From Petrosia ficiformis (Eukaryota; Porifera; Demospongiae; Haplosclerida; Petrosiidae): 64,000 nt of DNA. Numbering within the stretch: the first letter of the stretch is position 1; each line of letters opens with the position of its first letter. Location: contig OX345636.1 of NCBI GenBank assembly GCA_947044365.1, positions 35,345,212-35,409,211 of the forward strand. Reading direction: 5' to 3'. Positions 60,275 to 64,000 of the stretch are shown here, piece after piece. A program made the translations under genes and the position numbers. The notes under the pieces were generated by a model. It searched no databases and had not been told where the DNA came from. It was given only the letters and a program-made list of their open reading frames with translations.

Positions 60275-60654
60275 TTAATTATCAGCAACACTATGGAAAT
60301 GATGTTCAGCACAGGCCAGTGCATGAGGAAGTCCAAATTTAAGAGTACATATACATAAAAATCATTACTAAAGCTTCCATTAACTTTCTCCTATAGAAAA
60401 TACAGATTCATTGCTTATTGACAACTGACAAGTTGGTGCTGGGGTTGGCTTGGGAGAAGGATCAGAGTCATATTGCCAAGCTGTACAGTGCTAAAGATTT
60501 GGAATACATTCCCATATGCTACTTACACTGGTTTCAAATACCCAGAATTATGAAGTTTTATAACAACAGTTGTAATATACATTTCTTGTCAAAAATAGTA
60601 TTATCTTTCATATAATTATAATTATCAAAATTAATTTTGGTTGTACAATTACTG

Positions 60655-61345
60655 ATGTATTGGAATAAATGGACGTTTATGGGCCTTTACTGCTTGCTTT
60701 TTGTCTGGTCTTTCAAAGGAACTGCAAAGTGGTGGTAGTGTTTTTTGATTAGACAATGCACCAATTTCACATTGATGAATTGTTTCTTGAATAAGTTCAT
60801 CAATATAGTCTGCCAAAGATAATATTAGTGAATGATTATTATATAAAAAATAATAATGCATGTGAACTTATATAAAAACTTACTAGTTGTATGTAAGATT
60901 TACAGTTACTCTGTTGACGATGTAACCACCTTTCTTGTATAGTACATACCCGAAATCTTTAATATCCTTCACTTCTTCTTTTCTCGGTTTTGGTCATGCT
61001 TTCAGAGCTAATTGCAGTTGCTTTTTGCTTAACAGCAGAGCTACTACATCCTTCCTTCATTTCTTCTCCAGCTGTTTGTCTTTTAAAAATACTTGGTACA
61101 GCATCAGGCTTTAGTTTTCTTCTCTTCTCTAAACCAATGCTTGGTGCTAAAAGTGACTCTATTTCAAAGCATTCAGGTGTGAAATGTTCTGAACATAATA
61201 CAGAATGCCACTCCATTTAGCTCGAGTTCTTTGAACTTGTTTCTTCCACTGCCGCTTTAGAACATGATCATGAGGAAATTTGAATAAGCTTAACATTGTC
61301 AGCATACGTTTTAGAACATGCAGCAGCCACACAACGCTTCACCAT
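60655..61345 (-). pseudogene. THAP-domain protein of the Kolobok-like element
   Basis: From an ATG at 61343-61345: VKRCVAAACSKTYADNVK, then after a shift LFKFPHDHVLKRQWKKQV, then after another shift EWHSVLCSEHFTPECF and LKPDAVPSIF. This is a complete C2CH THAP zinc finger (C-x4-C ... W ... C-x2-H, then the LKPxAVPxIF end), a sequence-specific DNA-binding module found in P-element, Kolobok and related transposases. A downstream exon-like piece (60809-60655, DYIDELIQETIHQ ... FERPDKKQAVKAH) may belong to it. At least two frameshifts; catalytic region not identified. Confidence 0.75.
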
Positions 61346-61550
61346 CCTTTATCTTTGCACCACTGTAGTATAGGTAGCTATATGCGCGTTCCCCTTGTGA
61401 CGTCACTGAATAACCACGCCTACAAACCGGAAGAAAATGGCTGGAAGTGCAGAACAAGAAAAGGAAGTATTTTTACTCTTTATACAACCAAACAACAATT
61501 TTCAATGCGAAATTTTTTTTTCATAAGTTTGCATGGTAGTCTCCTTTTAA

Positions 61551-61605
61551 GCAATTATGCAACATTTACGCAATTACGCATTTACGCGTTACGCATTTAC
61601 GCATA
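61551..61605. repeat. TTACGCA array, island 5
   Basis: 'atttacgcaattacgcattt' units right after the Kolobok-like element; island 4 and island 5 were one array before that insertion. Confidence 0.9.
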
Positions 61606-61635
61606 CTGTTATTTTTGTACAGAGGATTTCAGTTC

Positions 61636-61737
61636 GGTTGACACAATTATTCCGCTCCGTAACCACACCTTCATATAAAATTATGCTATTATATGGAGGG
61701 AGTGGTTACGGAACGGAATAATTGTGTCGACCGAATT
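61636..61737. mobile_element. Palindromic MITE
   Basis: 'cggttgacacaattattccg' and 'ctccgtaaccac' recur inverted ('gtggttacgga', 'cggaataattgtgtcgaccg') around a short AT-rich loop. Confidence 0.85.
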
Positions 61738-61751
61738 TATTCTCAAGTCAC

Positions 61752-61795
61752 GTAATTGCGTAATGCGTAATGCATAAATGCGAAATGCGTAATGA
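61752..61795. repeat. TTACGCA array, inverted island
   Basis: 'gcgtaatgcgtaatgcataa' is the array in reverse complement. With 61551-61605 it flanks the palindromic MITE on both sides in opposite orientation. Confidence 0.85.
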
Positions 61796-64000
61796 GTCAT
61801 TTCTCTAGGTCCAATCATAATGTGTTATAGTCATGAAATAATCAATGATTAAAAATTATTAGAAATTATGAAGATGAAAGAGTAATGATGAATAACAAAA
61901 ATGATGTGTAAATAAAAAATCCGAAATTAAATTTTAAAATGAGTGCAGAATAATTATTATAAAATTATGATTAATTAATTTTATGATTAAGATCTTATAG
62001 ATATTAAATTATAATATTCATAGTTACATATTCATCACACTCTTTCATCCTCCCGTTGATCCATTTTCGCTAACTTAGCGCTTCACGACAAACGATGCTT
62101 TTGGTTACAATCTTAGCTTGCATTTTACCCTGTTGATCAGTATCTTCAACCTTTACTCTGACATCTCCCAAAGCTCTTGCTCTTGAAAATGCCACGTAAA
62201 GTTGACCATGCGAAAATACAGGTTTAGGTAAATATATTCCTACATCATCAAACGTTTGTCCTTGGGCTTTGTTAATTGTCACAGAGTATGCAAGCCTTAG
62301 TGGAAATTGTACCCTATGCAAGCTGAATGGCAAATTAATATCATTTGGAGCTAGTTTTATTCTTGGTATCAGAACCTCATTTCCAGCATTTTGTCCATAA
62401 ATGATTTTTGCCTGTACACAGTTACAATGTAAATACGTTATTTCTAATCTTTTACCATTACATAATCCCTTTTTCAAGGCAATGTTACGAAGTAACATCA
62501 CAATGCACCCCACTTTTAGGTTTAGGCAATGAGGAGGCATACCTGAGGGTGTTAATGAATTTAGAAACTCAATTGGATAGTTTTGAGCCTATTCGCTATT
62601 ATTACAACTTACAGAATCTACACTCAGGTATGTTATAGATTCACCTTGGATCATTTTCAAACAATCTTCATTTTTTGGTGAGAGATTCACACGCCTACAC
62701 CTTTCTTCACTTGTAATGTTGTCAAATAATTCATAAACTGTTGATTCTCTCACTATACATAAATCAGGTATTTCAATGATATCTCTCATGGGTGGCATAA
62801 GATCAGCTATGAGTGTTCCATTTCCTGATTCAAGAAGCCATTTAGAAAACTCTTGCTCTTCTTGGTTTGTACGCATATTCTGCGTTAGTTTTATTTGCTG
62901 AAAATGTTGCCATAGAATTAACTTTTTAAGGCATGTGTCTATAACAACTGTTTCTGTTGCACGAGGTACAACAGGGAGAATTTGTCTAAAATCTCCACCT
63001 AATAACATAACTTTTCCTCCAAAACATTCATTGTTTCCTGTAATATCCTGCAAACATTTATCAATAGCATCCAATGCATGTGTAGGTATCATTGATGCTT
63101 CATCTATAATAAACATATTCTGGTTACGCAGGAAATTAACATGTTCCGACATTGGTAATACATTACATGAACTTGTATCTACCACTGGCACTGGTAATTT
63201 GAATAAACTATGTACAGTTCTACCTTCAGTCAAAAGTGTAGCTGCTATACCAGTCCAAACAGCACATGATACTTTATATTGATTTTGACGCAGATAATTT
63301 GCAATCATGTTAAAGACAAATGTCTTTCCAGAACTATTAGCAGGTGGGGCACCATCTTCTCCAACAAAAACAGCAGCTACCACATCATGAGTTGGCTCAT
63401 TGTACCTTCTCTGATCAGGACCCTGTTTGAAATAAAGTCTTACCTCTCTTGGTGTTCTATTTTCTGCACATGCAGACCCTTGTTTTTCTTACTGAACTTC
63501 ATGCATGTACTTATATGCAACAGCATATGGCTACTTTCATCCATGACATTCTGTATAATTTGCATAACATCATTTATACATGAACTATTTGGTAATAAAT
63601 TCATTGCTTGACTACCCTCAATAATGTATAGTTGTCCATACTGTAACTCTTCGTATTGGTACAATGATAAGTCTGTCCATGTATACAGAAACAGTAAGTA
63701 CCATGACCCTGTAGAATGTCTACATTAGCTCCGAATGATGCAAATGCAAATGCACTATTATAATTTCTGATGTTAATTCTGAAATTAATTGAATCTTGTG
63801 TGGAACCAATAACAATACTTTCAGGATATTCACACAATTGAGTTAAAGAAACCTTACCAATATGACAACAGTTTCTTTGTTCATTAGGAAACCTAAGAGA
63901 TTCACAATACTGGCACAATTCATTCATTTTTCCCAAGCAATATACTGTATCCAAATCAATCTCACCTATCCTCTGTCTCATTCTATGTCAGATGTTAGCT
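61796..64000 (-). mobile_element. Helitron copy, internally deleted, running off the window
   Basis: Contains the N-terminal region and Pif1-type helicase of a Helitron protein (described separately). A 3' region at 61800-61890 nearly matches the candidate Helitron 3' end at 49740-49830. Its 5' end lies beyond the window. Confidence 0.8.
62070..63981 (-). pseudogene. Helitron protein remnant: N-terminal region fused to Pif1-like helicase, Rep domain missing
   Basis: The N-terminal part reads GHGTYCFCIHGQTYH, and after a one-base loss near 63670 YQYEELQYGQLYIIEGSQAM, then after a shift near 63480 PREVRLYFKQGPDQRRYNEP and VVAAVFVGEDGAPPA. These are the Helitron-N-terminus blocks (HGQxYH, YGQLYI, RRYNxPT, EVAAV). 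Directly next comes NSSGKTFVFNMIANYL, the end of a Walker A motif, then the helicase: MFIIDEASMIPTHALD (motif II), LLGGDFRQILPVVPRA (III), LTQNMRTN (IV), an in-frame TAG at 62586-62588, [40 protein letters not shown] (V) and YVAFSRAR (VI). The HUH/Rep nuclease normally between is absent and Walker A has lost its GxxG half, so it cannot be active. Confidence 0.9.

Larger units (their letters stand above)
58645..60540 (+). pseudogene. P2X7 'ballast'-like zinc-domain gene inside the Kolobok-like element
   Basis: Exon 1 (to 58819) encodes an acidic stretch with IEPYQYEP and ends NTEW; the start is shifted by one base. A 56-bp intron (58820-58875) leads to exon 2 with WCNCAYCQCMPTSIECICC and ELSCITEHEGFE. 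This is cut at 59006 by a MITE, resumes AVCLNLWVIQAAYF (59226), is cut at 59270 by a palindromic element, and resumes with YQQHYGN (60279). Exon 3 from 60397 reads YRFIAY, TGA, QLTSWCWGWLGRRIRVILPS. The Cys pattern and the order WC-C...CC...CIT...F..VCL...WCWG...RRVRVVLPSC match the zinc-binding ballast domain of the P2X7 tail and its many invertebrate relatives. Dead copy. Confidence 0.75.
58442..61546. mobile_element. Kolobok-like DNA transposon (TTAA duplication, long TIRs)
   Basis: TIRs of about 180 bp start 'agggaggctaccatgcaaa' (left) and 'aaggagactaccatgcaaa' (right, inverted) and continue through 'gcattgaaaattgttgttt', 'ttgtataaagaataaaaat', 'tttgtaggcgtggttattta'. TTAA flanks both sides (58438-58441, 61547-61550). 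TTAA duplication, G-rich termini and a THAP-domain ORF fit the Kolobok superfamily. Two genes run inward: a ballast-domain gene (plus) and a THAP gene (minus). No DDE core is recognised. Inserted in the TTACGCA array. Confidence 0.85.

Overview
The window is eukaryotic and animal. It is AT-rich, has spliced genes with GT-AG introns (some only about 55-60 bp) and is packed with transposable-element (TE) debris. The mix of a ROC-COR GTPase gene with a Death domain, a conserved WD40 gene, very short introns and many cnidarian/sponge-type TE families points to an early-branching animal. A demosponge of the Amphimedon type is my best guess; this is inference from gene content, not a database match. 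All exon limits were read by eye.

Two host genes are well supported, both on the minus strand. (1) Positions 5309-11968 hold an eight-exon gene for a ROC-COR GTPase with a hydrophobic, membrane-like segment and a C-terminal Death domain; I reconstruct 921 aa with all splice phases consistent. (2) Positions 31689-45591 hold an eleven-exon WDR61/SKI8 orthologue of 304 aa whose first coding exon is only the ATG. Its 5' end (array, exons 1-3 and flanks, 43870-45640) is duplicated at 1-2440. That copy has lost exon 2, where a small inverted-repeat element now sits.

Layout: 1-2440, partial WDR61 duplication with a 41-bp tandem array. 2500-5040, TE remnants including a CXC-type cysteine-rich ORF. 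5309-11968, the ROC-COR/Death gene. 13460-18690, a 5.2-kb satellite with nested higher-order structure. 19100-29100, MITEs, a Crypton-like fragment, a MULE transposase pseudogene next to a C48-like protease fragment, and a degenerate ~170-bp tandem array. 28834-31170, MITEs and a 5S rRNA pseudogene. 31689-45591, WDR61 with TE-filled introns (hAT MITE, pogo/Tigger remnant, dispersed repeats). 45932-48041, three DNA transposons nested in one another, each with its target duplication, then a fourth beside them.

50060-61800 is the richest part. Islands of a degenerate TTACGCA-type microsatellite alternate with inserted elements: two copies and one antisense 3' fragment of a retroelement with a reverse transcriptase and a C-terminal CCHC/restriction-like nuclease; a 2.2-kb TIR element with 9-bp duplications carrying a USP-type protease fragment; and a 3.1-kb TTAA-flanked, Kolobok-like element holding a THAP-domain gene and, facing it, a gene with the zinc-binding 'ballast' domain otherwise known from the P2X7 receptor tail. 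That ballast gene is itself broken by two further nested elements, one of them a 1-kb near-perfect palindrome. The window ends in a minus-strand Helitron pseudogene whose N-terminal region is fused directly to the Pif1-type helicase, with the Rep nuclease missing.

Nearly all TE genes here are broken. Many of their nonsense codons are TGA where the family has arginine, which fits CpG decay.
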